This document shows positions 38,975 to 47,851 of a DNA stretch of 64,000 nt, one piece after another. Location: the NCBI GenBank assembly GCA_947475295.1, contig CANJLF010000003.1, forward strand, positions 115,835 through 179,834, in the 5' to 3' direction. Numbering within the stretch: the stretch's first letter is position 1; each line of letters opens with the position of its first letter. A model generated the notes under the pieces. The model was not told the origin of the DNA. It searched no databases and was given only the letters and a program-made list of their open reading frames with translations. The DNA is from Fidelibacterota bacterium. GTDB lineage: Bacteria > Pseudomonadota > Alphaproteobacteria > Rhodospirillales > Rhodospirillaceae. Both the position numbers and the translations under genes were made by a program.

Positions 38975-39007
38975 CACCCCGGCCCAACAAGGGCCGGGGT
39001 GTTTTTT
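38975..39007 (+). terminator. Strong rho-independent terminator
   Basis: CACCCCGGCCC (38975-38985), loop AACAA, GGGCCGGGGTG (38991-39001), then six T. It ends the small-protein transcript 15 bases after its stop codon. Confidence 0.92.
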
Positions 39008-39085
39008 AAGCGGCCCTGGGTTGGCACGGCCCGCCCGATCGCCTAAGATTGCTCTAGCGCAATCGGGGCGACGGGGAGAGATGCC

Positions 39086-40396
39086 ATGAACGTTACAAAA
39101 ATGAGCGTAAGGCTGGCTGCTGTGGCCGGCCTCGCGTTATGGACAGCGGCGCTTCATCCCGCGACGGCCACGGAAGCGCCCGCCGACCGCGGTGAATATG
39201 TCGCGCGCGCCGGCAACTGCGTTGCCTGCCATTCCATTGCCGACGCGCCGCCGTTCTCGGGCGGCCTGAAGATGGCCACGCCGCTCGGCGCCATCTACAC
39301 CACCAACATCACGCCCGACGCCAAAACCGGCATCGGCGGATACACCTATGAGGACTTCGACCGCGCGGTCCGGCTGGGGATCGCCAAAGACGGCCACCGG
39401 CTCTATCCGGCGATGCCTTACCCCTCCTACGCCAAGATGAACGAGGAGGACATGCAAGCGCTCTATGGATTCTTCATGAAGACCGTGAAGGCCGCCGAGG
39501 TCGCCAACAAACCCAGCGAAATCCCGTCACCTTTGAACATGCGCTGGCCCTTGGCCATCTGGAATTTTGTCTTCGCCGACGACGAGCGCTATACGCCCAA
39601 GGCTGAGCACGACGCGGCCTGGAATCGCGGCGCCTATCTGGTCCAGGGCTTGGGCCATTGCGGTGCCTGCCATTCGCCGCGCGGCCTCGCCTTCAACGAG
39701 AAGGGCTACACCGAGCAGGACGGCCAGTTCCTGCTGGGTGCGCCCCTGGACAATTGGTCTGCCAGCAACTTACGCCAGGACATCAACACCGGCCTTGGCA
39801 AATGGAGCCAGGAGGATCTCGTCACCTACCTGAAGACCGGACATAACCGCTACGGCACGGCCTTCGGCACCATGACCGAGGTCATCAACAATTCCACCCA
39901 GTACATGACCGACGACGATGTCGGCGCCATCGCGACCTACCTACGCGCCATTCCGGGCGGACGGGAGAAAGACGCCAACGCTTTCGCCTATGATGCCTCC
40001 ACCGCCAAGGATCTGCTGGCCCGCGAATTCGCCAAGCCCGGCGCCCTGGTCTATGCGCAAAGTTGCATGACCTGCCATCTTGCCGACGGCGCCGGCCACG
40101 CGCCCTATCTGCCGCCTCTGGCGGGTAATCCGGTCACGGTCGATCCGAGCCCGGCCTCGCTCATCAACATCGTGCTGAACGGTACCCAGCGGATCGTCGT
40201 CGACGGCATGCCCGATGCTTACAAAATGCCGCAATACCGCGTGCTGCTGTCGGATCAGGAAATCGCCGATGCCGTGACCTTCATCCGTTCGGGCTGGGGC
40301 AACAAAGCCGCCCCGGTCACGGCGAAGGAAGTTGCGGACATGCGCAAGCTGACCGATCCCGCCAGCGACCAGATCAATATCCTGAGAATGAAGTGA
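39086..40396 (+). CDS. Exported triheme cytochrome c (alcohol/gluconate dehydrogenase cytochrome subunit type)
   Basis: The 436-residue protein has a signal peptide (cleavage near ATA, residue 29) and three c-type heme sites: CVACH, CGACH and CMTCH, spaced as in the cytochrome subunit of membrane-bound alcohol, aldehyde or gluconate dehydrogenases (AdhB/GndC type). The first module shows GGLKMATPLGAIYTTNITPD, the family hallmark. It would pass electrons from a periplasmic dehydrogenase to quinone or oxidase. No dehydrogenase subunit adjoins it, so its partner is unknown. Candidate axial Met residues occur in each module. Confidence 0.9.
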   Translation: MNVTKMSVRLAAVAGLALWTAALHPATATEAPADRGEYVARAGNCVACHSIADAPPFSGGLKMATPLGAIYTTNITPDAKTGIGGYTYEDFDRAVRLGIAKDGHRLYPAMPYPSYAKMNEEDMQALYGFFMKTVKAAEVANKPSEIPSPLNMRWPLAIWNFVFADDERYTPKAEHDAAWNRGAYLVQGLGHCGACHSPRGLAFNEKGYTEQDGQFLLGAPLDNWSASNLRQDINTGLGKWSQEDLVTYLKTGHNRYGTAFGTMTEVINNSTQYMTDDDVGAIATYLRAIPGGREKDANAFAYDASTAKDLLAREFAKPGALVYAQSCMTCHLADGAGHAPYLPPLAGNPVTVDPSPASLINIVLNGTQRIVVDGMPDAYKMPQYRVLLSDQEIADAVTFIRSGWGNKAAPVTAKEVADMRKLTDPASDQINILRMK

Positions 40397-40417
40397 CGGC
40401 CTAAGCCGCCGGCTCAA

Positions 40418-41146
40418 TCAATCGCGCGCGCGGACGCCCACCAGCACCGGCTTCTCGCGGTAGAGGGCCGGGAAAAGACGCTTTAAGTCCGCGATCTTCG
40501 GCAGATCGTTGTAGACGATATAAGGCTCCCTGGGATTGAGCGTCAGGTAATCCTGGTGATAGTCCTCGGCCGGATAGAAGGACTTGTCCGGCTCGATCTT
40601 GGTGACAATAGCGCCGGGGAACACGCGGGCCTGACCCAGCTGTGAGATATAGGCCTTGGCTACGCTGGCCTGCTCGGCATTGAGCGGGAAAATCGCCGAA
40701 CGGTACTGGGTGCCGTGGTCAGGTCCCTGATAGTTCAGCTGGGTTGGATTGTGGGCGACCGAGAAGAACACCTGCAGCAGTTTGCCGTAGGTGATCTTGC
40801 TGGGATCGTAGGTGACCTGCACAGATTCCGCATGGCCGGTATTGCCGCCGCCCACGGCCCCGTACTCCGCCGTGGACTTCGCACCGCCGGCATAGCCCGA
40901 CACGGCCTTGGTCACGCCCGTCATGTGCTGAAACACGCCCTGCACGCCCCAGAAGCAACCGCCCGCAAACACCGCTACGGCCGAGGTGGCTTTGCCGGGC
41001 GCCTCATCAACCGCGGGCGCGGGAATAACAACAGCGGGCTCGGCGGCCTTTGGCACGGAGAGCCAGGCGACGGACAACACCGGGAGCGCCATGGCGGCGT
41101 AAAGGAACGAGCGGCGCGTGCGCGAGGAACCAGTTGATATGGACAT
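40418..41146 (-). CDS. msrA: Exported peptide methionine sulfoxide reductase MsrA
   Basis: MsrA reduces the S form of methionine sulfoxide. The catalytic GGCFWGVQGVFQ and HAESVQVTYDP, EYRSAIF-like QYRSAIFPLN, and YPAEDYHQDYL are visible. From ATG 41146 (GGAGA upstream) the N-terminus TGSSRTRRSFLYAAMALPVL is a twin-arginine-type signal, so the 242-residue enzyme should be periplasmic; cytoplasmic MsrA proteins lack such a leader. It lies 16 bases after dipZ, with msrB just beyond, all on the minus strand. Confidence 0.93.
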   Translation of the reverse strand: MSISTGSSRTRRSFLYAAMALPVLSVAWLSVPKAAEPAVVIPAPAVDEAPGKATSAVAVFAGGCFWGVQGVFQHMTGVTKAVSGYAGGAKSTAEYGAVGGGNTGHAESVQVTYDPSKITYGKLLQVFFSVAHNPTQLNYQGPDHGTQYRSAIFPLNAEQASVAKAYISQLGQARVFPGAIVTKIEPDKSFYPAEDYHQDYLTLNPREPYIVYNDLPKIADLKRLFPALYREKPVLVGVRARD

Positions 41147-41162
41147 GTCGATTTCTCCGATT

Positions 41163-43043
41163 TCAGCCGAAGGTGAAAGCATACGCCTCTACCCCTGGAG
41201 TCAGGAACTGAATCTCAAAGGTATGGTCGCCGACCGGGCCGTCAAGCCGAATGAGTTGGTAAAGCCGCTCCTCGGTTACAACGCCCTTGCCGTCGGCGTC
41301 TGTATCCATGCCGTGGCTGGCGCCGGGCGCCATGCCATCGATTGTAACGCGGAAGGGCACCGGCTTGCCGGCGGCCCCTGGTCCCAGCACCAAATGCAAG
41401 TCGCGGGCGTGAAAGCGGTAAACGATACTACCGTCGTTTTTGTTAAGAGCGGCATGCTCGGCCCTAATCGTCCAGTCGCCTTTTAAGCCCCACTCATTGA
41501 GGCGCGGGCCACCGTCGGCATAGATATGGGCGGCATCCTTCACCGCGCCGCCCGGGGAGACGAAATTCTCCGCCCGGCCATAGCCGACGTAGGTCTCGGG
41601 CGAAGCGACGTCGGCCTTGGCCGAGGCCGCTTCCACACCTTGAGCCGTCACCGCAACCAAGTCGCCCGCGGCAGCGGCCTTGCCGGCTTCAGCGAGCAAC
41701 TGCTGAATGACGCGCTCGGAACCCTCGTAATCGCCCTCGCCGAAATGGTGATGACGGATGCGGCCTTCGGCATCGATGAAATAATGCGCCGGCCAATATT
41801 GATTTTTGAAGGCGCGCCAGATCGCGTAGTCGTTGTCGACCGCCACGGGATAGCCGATCTTGAGGTCGGCGATGGCCTTCTTGACGTTGTTGACATTCTT
41901 CTCGAAGGCGAATTCGGGCGAATGCACGCCGATCACAACAAGGCCCCGGTCCTTGTACTTCTCGGCCCAGGCGCGCACATAAGGAATCGCGCGCAGACAG
42001 TTGATGCAGGAGTAGGTCCAGAAATCGACCAAGACCACCTTACCCTTGAGACCTGCGGCCGTCAGCGGCGGCGAATTCAGCCATGTGACCGCGCCGTCGA
42101 GCGCGGGCATATTGCCTTCCACAGCCAGGGCCTCGGGCGCGGCCGTCGCGGCGCCGCCCTTCATCATCATGGCGCCGCCCGACATCATGGCGTTGTTGCC
42201 GGACATCATCGCATTGTTGCCCGACATCATCGCGTTATTGCCGGACATCATGGCGTTGTTACCCGACATCATGGCGTCGCCCGACATCAGGACCGAGGAC
42301 GGCTCTTTGGCCCGCGGGTGGAACTTATCGAGCAGGCCCTGTTCCAGGCTGGCGGTGCTGGCCAGCGAAAGCCGCGTCAGGTAGCCGGTATCGAGCCCCA
42401 GCGCCACCGCGGCCACCGCACCGAGCACGGCGACGCCAAGTCCCCGCCGCACCCACTCCCCGGCTCCCAGCGAGCGTTTCATGGCCGCGAAGACCCGCCC
42501 GCCGATCAAGAGCGCCAAAGCCAATGAGGTGGCAGCCCCGGCGGCATAGGCGCCCAGCAGTAAGGACGTCTGCACGTTAGCGCCCTGCAAGGCTGCGCCC
42601 GTCAGGATCAGGCCCAGAACCGGCCCGGCGCAGGGCGCCCACAACAAGCCGGTCGCCACACCCAGCAACAGCGAGGGCAGAACCGTCGCCCCATTGGCGG
42701 CATCGGCGCGGTCGGCGGACTCCGACAGGCGCGAACCCAAAGCCACCAGCGGCCGGGTCACACGGTCGGCGATGGCCGGAAATAGAAGCATGAGGCCGAA
42801 GCCGGCCAGCAGCACCAGCGCCGCCCAGCGGCCGTACTGATTGGCGGTCACGGCCCATCCGCCGCCGACGGCAGCCAAGGTAGCCACACCGGCGAAGGTC
42901 AAAGCCATGCCGACGAGGATCGGCAAGCCGCTGCGGACAAAGGGGCGGTCGGCGCGCGCGAAAACAAACGGCAGGACCGGCAGAATGCAGGGACTGACAA
43001 TCGTCAGGACGCCGCCAAGATAAGCTAGCACGAACAGGAGCAT
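41163..43043 (-). CDS. dipZ: DipZ-like thiol-disulfide protein: CcdA membrane domain, Met-rich linker, thioredoxin domain, C-terminal beta-domain
   Basis: The 626-residue protein starts with a DsbD/CcdA-like six-helix membrane domain (about 1-240) containing VSPCILPVLPF and WAPCAGPVLGL with the two redox Cys. Then come a methionine-rich linker (about 250-295), a periplasmic thioredoxin-like domain with CINC near 350 (FWTYSCINCLRAIPYVRAW), and a C-terminal beta-sandwich (about 480-626) as in mycobacterial DipZ. It should carry electrons from cytoplasmic thioredoxin to the periplasm. The flanking exported msrB and msrA are natural clients. The linker holds about 14 Met, mostly as NNAMMSG repeats. 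Confidence 0.9.
   Translation of the reverse strand: MLLFVLAYLGGVLTIVSPCILPVLPFVFARADRPFVRSGLPILVGMALTFAGVATLAAVGGGWAVTANQYGRWAALVLLAGFGLMLLFPAIADRVTRPLVALGSRLSESADRADAANGATVLPSLLLGVATGLLWAPCAGPVLGLILTGAALQGANVQTSLLLGAYAAGAATSLALALLIGGRVFAAMKRSLGAGEWVRRGLGVAVLGAVAAVALGLDTGYLTRLSLASTASLEQGLLDKFHPRAKEPSSVLMSGDAMMSGNNAMMSGNNAMMSGNNAMMSGNNAMMSGGAMMMKGGAATAAPEALAVEGNMPALDGAVTWLNSPPLTAAGLKGKVVLVDFWTYSCINCLRAIPYVRAWAEKYKDRGLVVIGVHSPEFAFEKNVNNVKKAIADLKIGYPVAVDNDYAIWRAFKNQYWPAHYFIDAEGRIRHHHFGEGDYEGSERVIQQLLAEAGKAAAAGDLVAVTAQGVEAASAKADVASPETYVGYGRAENFVSPGGAVKDAAHIYADGGPRLNEWGLKGDWTIRAEHAALNKNDGSIVYRFHARDLHLVLGPGAAGKPVPFRVTIDGMAPGASHGMDTDADGKGVVTEERLYQLIRLDGPVGDHTFEIQFLTPGVEAYAFTFG
42190..42273 (-). repeat. 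Four tandem 21-bp repeats encoding NNAMMSG in DipZ
   Basis: Four consecutive 21-base units with a few silent differences encode NNAMMSG four times; flanking DNA (42162-42287) adds SGDAMMSG and GGAMMMKGG. The unit length keeps the reading frame, so copy number can change without breaking dipZ. Confidence 0.92.
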
Positions 43044-43087
43044 CCTACACCTTTCAGGTATCGGTCAGGCGCGGCTGCGGCGGGCGA

Positions 43088-43567
43088 TTACGCCGCCGGC
43101 TTGAACTTTAGGGCGACGCCGTTCATGCAATAACGCAGACCGGTCGGCTTGGGACCGTCGTCGAAGACATGGCCGAGGTGGCCGCCGCAGCGGCTGCAGT
43201 GTACCGCGATCCGCACCATGCCGAGGGTCGTGTCTTTTTCCTCGCCTACGGCCTTGGCGAGCGGCGCGTAGAAGCTGGGCCAGCCGGTGCCGCTTTCGAA
43301 TTTGGTGCTTGAGGAAAAGAGATCGAGGTCGCAACCCGCACATGTAAAGGTGCCCCGCCGATGTTCTTCCATCAGCGGGCTGGTGCCGGGGCGTTCGGTC
43401 GCGCTTTGGCGCAGAACCGCGAATTGATCGGGCGACAGGAGCTTGCGCCACTCGGCTTCCGTGTGCGTGACCGCGAAGGCTTCAGCGGCGGAGGCCCATC
43501 GGGGAAGTCCGGCCGCGACGGCCAGGGCGGTGAGGCTGCTGCCCAAAAGAAGACGTCTCGTCAGCAT
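43088..43567 (-). CDS. msrB: Exported peptide methionine sulfoxide reductase MsrB
   Basis: MsrB reduces the R form of methionine sulfoxide. Taking ATG 43567 gives 159 residues with an export signal that has an RR pair (LTRRLLLGSSLTALAVAAGL, Tat-like) and then a complete MsrB domain: LSPDQFAVLRQSATERPGTSP, the zinc-binding CAGCD and CSRCGGHLGHVFDDGP, and the catalytic RYCMNGVALKF. Both Msr enzymes of this cluster are thus exported, on either side of dipZ. A start at 43597 is possible but would bury the signal peptide. Confidence 0.93.
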   Translation of the reverse strand: MLTRRLLLGSSLTALAVAAGLPRWASAAEAFAVTHTEAEWRKLLSPDQFAVLRQSATERPGTSPLMEEHRRGTFTCAGCDLDLFSSSTKFESGTGWPSFYAPLAKAVGEEKDTTLGMVRIAVHCSRCGGHLGHVFDDGPKPTGLRYCMNGVALKFKPAA

Positions 43568-43711
43568 GGTCTGATATCTCCCGAGTTCGGATGCCACCTA
43601 ACTATAGCGAAAATGTGGCAGGAATATATCGGCGAAATATGCCGCCCAATACCTGAACAGCGGGCACGTGAACCCTGCCACCCTTGCGCGATTGGCGGGG
43701 ATACCAACGTG

Positions 43712-45106
43712 TTACAAACCCCCGACTATTTCCTCGGTCATTTTCTTGGCATCGCCGAACAGCATCATGGTGTTGTCGCGGTAGAACAGCTCATTGTCGA
43801 CGCCGGCATAACCGGCCGCCATGGAGCGTTTCACGAACAACACGGTCTTGGCCTTTTCGACGTCGAGGATCGGCATGCCATAGATCGGGCTGGTGGGATC
43901 GGTCTTGGCGACGGGGTTGGTGACGTCGTTGGCGCCGATGACATAGACCGCGTCGGCGGTGGAGAATTCGTGGTTGATCTCCTCCAACTCGAAGACTTCG
44001 TCATAGGGCACATTGGCTTCAGCAAGCAGCACGTTCATATGGCCGGGCATGCGCCCCGCCACCGGGTGAATAGCGTACTTAACCTCGACGCCTTCCTTCT
44101 TCAGTTTATCGGCCATTTCGCGCAAGGCATGCTGCGCCTGAGCCACGGCCATGCCGTAGCCGGGCACGATGATGACCTTGCTGGCATTCTTCATGATGAA
44201 GGCCGCATCGTCGGCGGAGCCCGACTTATGGGGCCGCGCTTCCTTCTTGGCGCCGCCCGCCGCCGCGGCCGTATCGCCGCCGAAGCCGCCGAGGATGACG
44301 TTGAAGATCGAACGGTTCATGCCCTTGCACATGATGTAGGACAGAATCGCGCCCGAGGAGCCCACCAGTGCGCCGACGATGATCAGCAGGCTGTTGTGCA
44401 AGGTGAAGCCGATACCCGCCGCCGCCCAGCCGGAATAGCTGTTGAGCATCGAGACCACCACCGGCATGTCGGCGCCGCCGATGGGCAGGATCAGAAGGAA
44501 GCCCAAGAGAAAGCTGATTCCCATGACGGCATAGAACAGCATGTGATCTTCGTTGCCGCAGAACATCACGATCAGCACGACAATGCCGATGCCCAGCAGC
44601 GCATTTAGGAAGTGCTGCCCCTTGAACACTAAGGGATTGCCGCTCACCAAGCCTTGCAGCTTGGCGAAGGCCACGACCGAGCCCGAGAACGTGATGGCGC
44701 CGATCGCAAGACCCAGCGACATTTCCACTAGGCTGCCAACTTCGATGTTGCCGACGGTGCCGATGTCGTAGTTCTCCGGCGCCAGCATGGCGCCGGTCGC
44801 AACCAACACCGCCGCCATACCGACGAGGCTGTGAAACGCGGCCACGAGCTGCGGCAAAGCCGTCATCTCGATTTTCTTGGCGATGACGTAGCCGACAACG
44901 CCGCCGATCAAGAGACCGCCGAAAATCCAGGTGTAGTCCTGAACGACCGGCGAGGTCAGCGTCGTGGCAACGGCGATGGCCATGCCGAGCACGCCCATCT
45001 GATTGCCGCGCCGGGCGGTTTCGGGACTGGAAAGGCCGCGCAGCGTCAGGATGAAGAAGACGCCGGCGACGATATAGGCAAGAAGGGTTGCACCAATGAT
45101 GGTCAT
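43712..45106 (-). CDS. pntB: NAD(P) transhydrogenase subunit beta
   Basis: PntB supplies most of the proton channel and the NADP(H)-binding domain III of the transhydrogenase. The 464-residue protein has about nine helices followed by domain III: VIIVPGYGMAVAQAQHALREM is the Rossmann-type NADP motif, and HPVAGRMPGHMNVLLAEANVPYD and VIGANDVTNPVA match the family exactly. It is the last gene of the operon, one base after pntAB. Confidence 0.96.
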   Translation of the reverse strand: MTIIGATLLAYIVAGVFFILTLRGLSSPETARRGNQMGVLGMAIAVATTLTSPVVQDYTWIFGGLLIGGVVGYVIAKKIEMTALPQLVAAFHSLVGMAAVLVATGAMLAPENYDIGTVGNIEVGSLVEMSLGLAIGAITFSGSVVAFAKLQGLVSGNPLVFKGQHFLNALLGIGIVVLIVMFCGNEDHMLFYAVMGISFLLGFLLILPIGGADMPVVVSMLNSYSGWAAAGIGFTLHNSLLIIVGALVGSSGAILSYIMCKGMNRSIFNVILGGFGGDTAAAAGGAKKEARPHKSGSADDAAFIMKNASKVIIVPGYGMAVAQAQHALREMADKLKKEGVEVKYAIHPVAGRMPGHMNVLLAEANVPYDEVFELEEINHEFSTADAVYVIGANDVTNPVAKTDPTSPIYGMPILDVEKAKTVLFVKRSMAAGYAGVDNELFYRDNTMMLFGDAKKMTEEIVGGL

Positions 45107-45107
45107 G

Positions 45108-45434
45108 CTACTTCGCCTTCTTCTTGAACATCGAGAGCATGCGCTGGGTGACCAGGAAGCCGCCGAAGATGTTCACGGAGGCCAGCATCACGGCGAAGAA
45201 GCCCAGAATCTTGGAAAGGCTTGATTCCATCGGTCCCGCCGCCAGGATGGCGCCGACGATGATCACCGACGACACCGCGTTGGTGACCGCCATCAACGGC
45301 GAATGCAGCGCGGGTGTGACGCTCCACACGACGTAGAAGCCGACGAAAACCGCCAGAACGAAAACCGTCAGCAGATACCAGAAATCGTTGGGACCGTGAG
45401 CAGCCATGCCCGCGACATCAGCAACCTGTTCCAT
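45108..45434 (-). CDS. pntAB: NAD(P) transhydrogenase subunit alpha part 2
   Basis: A 108-residue membrane protein with three to four helices (FWYLLTVFVLAVFVGFYVVW, then VSSVIIVGAILAAG and FFAVMLASVNIFGGFLVTQRML) and a basic end. It is the separate membrane portion of the alpha subunit, as in Rhodospirillum rubrum and other alphaproteobacteria, where alpha is split in two. It lies between pntAA (10-base gap) and pntB. Confidence 0.95.
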   Translation of the reverse strand: MEQVADVAGMAAHGPNDFWYLLTVFVLAVFVGFYVVWSVTPALHSPLMAVTNAVSSVIIVGAILAAGPMESSLSKILGFFAVMLASVNIFGGFLVTQRMLSMFKKKAK

Positions 45435-45444
45435 GACTTATCCC

Positions 45445-46593
45445 CTAACCCGCGAGATTTGGATGAACGACCGCGCCGTCCTTGGTAACCAGCGTGCCTT
45501 TGACCAACTCGTCGTCCCAGTTGATCTTGAGATTGCCGGTGCCCTTCTCGAGCATCGGCGTGACAAAGTTCAGGATGTTCTTGGCGAACAGCGCGCTGGC
45601 ATCGCGCCCCAAGCGCGAGGCCATGTTGGTGTGACCCAGAATGGTGACGCCGTTGGCCGTGACGGTGGCTTGGTCCTTCACGGTGCCGTCGACGTTGCCG
45701 CCGGCTTCGGCGGCGAGATCGACGATCACCGAGCCGTTCTTCATGCCCGCGACCATCGCCGCCGTCACCAGTTTCGGCGCGGGGCGGCCGGGGATGAGCG
45801 CGGTCGTGATGACGATATCGGATTTCAAGACTTCGGCATGGACGGCCTCGGCCTGCTTCTTCTTGAAGTCTTCGTCCATTTCCTTGGCGTAGCCGCCGGC
45901 GGTTTGGGCCGCCTTCATCTTTTCCTCGTCGACGACGATAAACTTACCGCCGAGGGATTCGACCTGCTCCTTGGTGGCATAGCGCACATCGGTGGCGTAC
46001 ACGACGGCGCCCATGCGTTTGGCGGTGGCGATGGCCTGCAGCCCGGCAACGCCGGCGCCGAACACCAGCACGCGCGCCGGAGCGATGGTGCCGGCGGCGG
46101 TCATCATCATCGGCATGGCCTTGCCGAAGGTCGCGGCCGCATCGACCACGGCCTTGTAGCCGGCCAGGTTTGACTGGGACGACAGAATATCCATGGCTTG
46201 GGCGCGGCTGATGCGCGGCATAAGCTCCAAAGCGAAACAGGTGACGCCTTGCTTGGCCAGGGCTTGCATCAAGGGCTTTTCGGTAAGCGCATACAGGTGC
46301 GCCATCAGGACCGAGCCCGCCTTGAGGTAGCTCACCTCGTCGAGGCCTTCGGCCGCCGTCATGGGCTTTTGAATTTTGAACACCATGTCGGCGTTGCCTG
46401 CCGCCGCGGCGGCCGACGGCGCGATGGCTGCGCCGGCGTCCTGAAAGACGCTGTCGGCGAAGGACGACCCTGCGCCTGCCCCGGTTTCAACCGTGACCTT
46501 GGCGCCGAGTGCTATGAATTTTTTCACAGTGTCAGGTGAGGCCGCGACGCGGGATTCACCTGCGCGACGCTCCTTCAGAACAGCGATCTGCAT
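45445..46593 (-). CDS. pntAA: NAD(P) transhydrogenase subunit alpha part 1
   Basis: The 382-residue soluble domain I binds NAD(H). It opens with IAVLKERRAGESRVAASPDT, and has VLVFGAGVAGLQAIATAKRMGA as dinucleotide fold and SVIVDLAAEAGGNV near the end. The complete enzyme couples proton entry to hydride transfer from NADH to NADP+, giving NADPH for biosynthesis and redox defence. The 282-base gap upstream should contain the operon promoter and that of the divergent DUF3108 gene; no other element was recognised. Confidence 0.96.
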   Translation of the reverse strand: MQIAVLKERRAGESRVAASPDTVKKFIALGAKVTVETGAGAGSSFADSVFQDAGAAIAPSAAAAAGNADMVFKIQKPMTAAEGLDEVSYLKAGSVLMAHLYALTEKPLMQALAKQGVTCFALELMPRISRAQAMDILSSQSNLAGYKAVVDAAATFGKAMPMMMTAAGTIAPARVLVFGAGVAGLQAIATAKRMGAVVYATDVRYATKEQVESLGGKFIVVDEEKMKAAQTAGGYAKEMDEDFKKKQAEAVHAEVLKSDIVITTALIPGRPAPKLVTAAMVAGMKNGSVIVDLAAEAGGNVDGTVKDQATVTANGVTILGHTNMASRLGRDASALFAKNILNFVTPMLEKGTGNLKINWDDELVKGTLVTKDGAVVHPNLAG

Positions 46594-46875
46594 CGATACG
46601 TCCCCTATTTAACCCGCCATACTTGACTCGGGGGACCAGAATGACGGCAAGGGATCCAGGCGCCCCCCAACGCTGCTGGTCTCATCATTAGCGGCCACAT
46701 TCTTAGCCTTAAAATATCTCCCGCCATAGATGAAAAATTGGCGTCAGCGGGGGCTTAGCCGATTCACCGCAGTGCGAAAGGAACTTCTGCCCCGAGTCGA
46801 GCGTCATACTTCATACATATGCGGGCAAATCCACTACAATACGACAATGCTGGTAGCCCCAGGAGCGAGAGGCCG

Positions 46876-47823
46876 ATGCAAATATTATTACGCCACTTAA
46901 AGGGCTTCGGCGTTGAGCGAAAAGGCGCGGTACTGGCCGCGCTTTTGCTGTTTGCGGGCCCCGCCGCCGCCGCGATTGCCAGCCCGCCCGTTCAATCAGA
47001 GCGCCTGACCTACAGCATCATGGTCGGCGGCTTGCATCTCGGCGACGCCTTGATCGCCCTCAATCAAACCGAATCCGGATATACCACCGCCATGAAGGTG
47101 ACAGCGCGCGGCGTCGCCAAGATGGTGAAGAATTTCAGCTCGGACATGAAAGGCGAAGGCCGCTTCGCCCCCACGGCGGCGAACAGCGACGGCCCCACAC
47201 TGCAGCCCGCGGTGTACCAACGCCAATGGGCCACCGATGAGATCGCCGCCGCCATGACTATGACGTTCGACCCCGCCACCGGCCTCGCGAAAACCGAGGA
47301 GCGTTTCTTCCATCCGGCGACTTCGGCGCCGATCGCACGCGAAGACCTGCCCTGGAATGATCGCCGCGAGCGCCAAAAAGACGTGCCCGCGGACATGCGG
47401 ACCAACGTGCTGGACCCCATGGCGGCATTCATCGCGGCGCGCGGGCAATTGATGGCGCTGGTCATGAGCCAGGGCGTCGCCCCCAGCCGCCCGAAAAATT
47501 TCCGCGTGCCGATTTTCGACGGCCGCCGGCGCTACAACATTGTCGGCCGCGCCGACGCTGCGCGCAGCGTGACCATCAACGGCACCGAGCGCCAGGTGGT
47601 GCCAGTGGTGGCGAAGCTTGAACCCGTCTTCGGTTTCGGAAAGAAGTCCGAGGACCGGATGAAGGAGTCCGAGGGAAAGTTCCTATTCAGCAACGATGCG
47701 CGCTTTATCCCGGTGCAGCTGGTGATCAGTAACGAATTGCTGAGCGCCGTCATGAGCCTTGACGCCGACTGTAGCCTTAACTCCGACCCTTGCGATACAT
47801 TCGGCCAAGAAAAGTCCGAGTAA
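46876..47823 (+). CDS. Exported DUF3108 domain protein
   Basis: From ATG 46876 (GAGAGG upstream) the product is 315 residues: an N-terminal signal segment (AVLAALLLFAGPAAAAIA) and a DUF3108 body beginning LTYSIMVGGLHLGDALIALN, with YQRQWATDE and FDGRRRYNIV segments typical of this periplasmic family. DUF3108 proteins are beta-rich and structurally related to lipid-carrier-like folds, but their role is unknown. An in-frame start at 46819 would put 19 charged residues before the signal and is less likely. Confidence 0.82.
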   Translation: MQILLRHLKGFGVERKGAVLAALLLFAGPAAAAIASPPVQSERLTYSIMVGGLHLGDALIALNQTESGYTTAMKVTARGVAKMVKNFSSDMKGEGRFAPTAANSDGPTLQPAVYQRQWATDEIAAAMTMTFDPATGLAKTEERFFHPATSAPIAREDLPWNDRRERQKDVPADMRTNVLDPMAAFIAARGQLMALVMSQGVAPSRPKNFRVPIFDGRRRYNIVGRADAARSVTINGTERQVVPVVAKLEPVFGFGKKSEDRMKESEGKFLFSNDARFIPVQLVISNELLSAVMSLDADCSLNSDPCDTFGQEKSE

Positions 47824-47851
47824 AAAAGCCGAGTGAACGGGCCGCATCTGC

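Noticed and set aside
42190..42273. CRISPR-like repeat array
   Set aside because: The 21-base units have no spacers and encode in-frame NNAMMSG inside dipZ.
46594..46875. tRNA or other stable RNA in the pntAA/DUF3108 gap
   Set aside because: No cloverleaf, T-loop or CCA-type end could be found by eye here or in other gaps.
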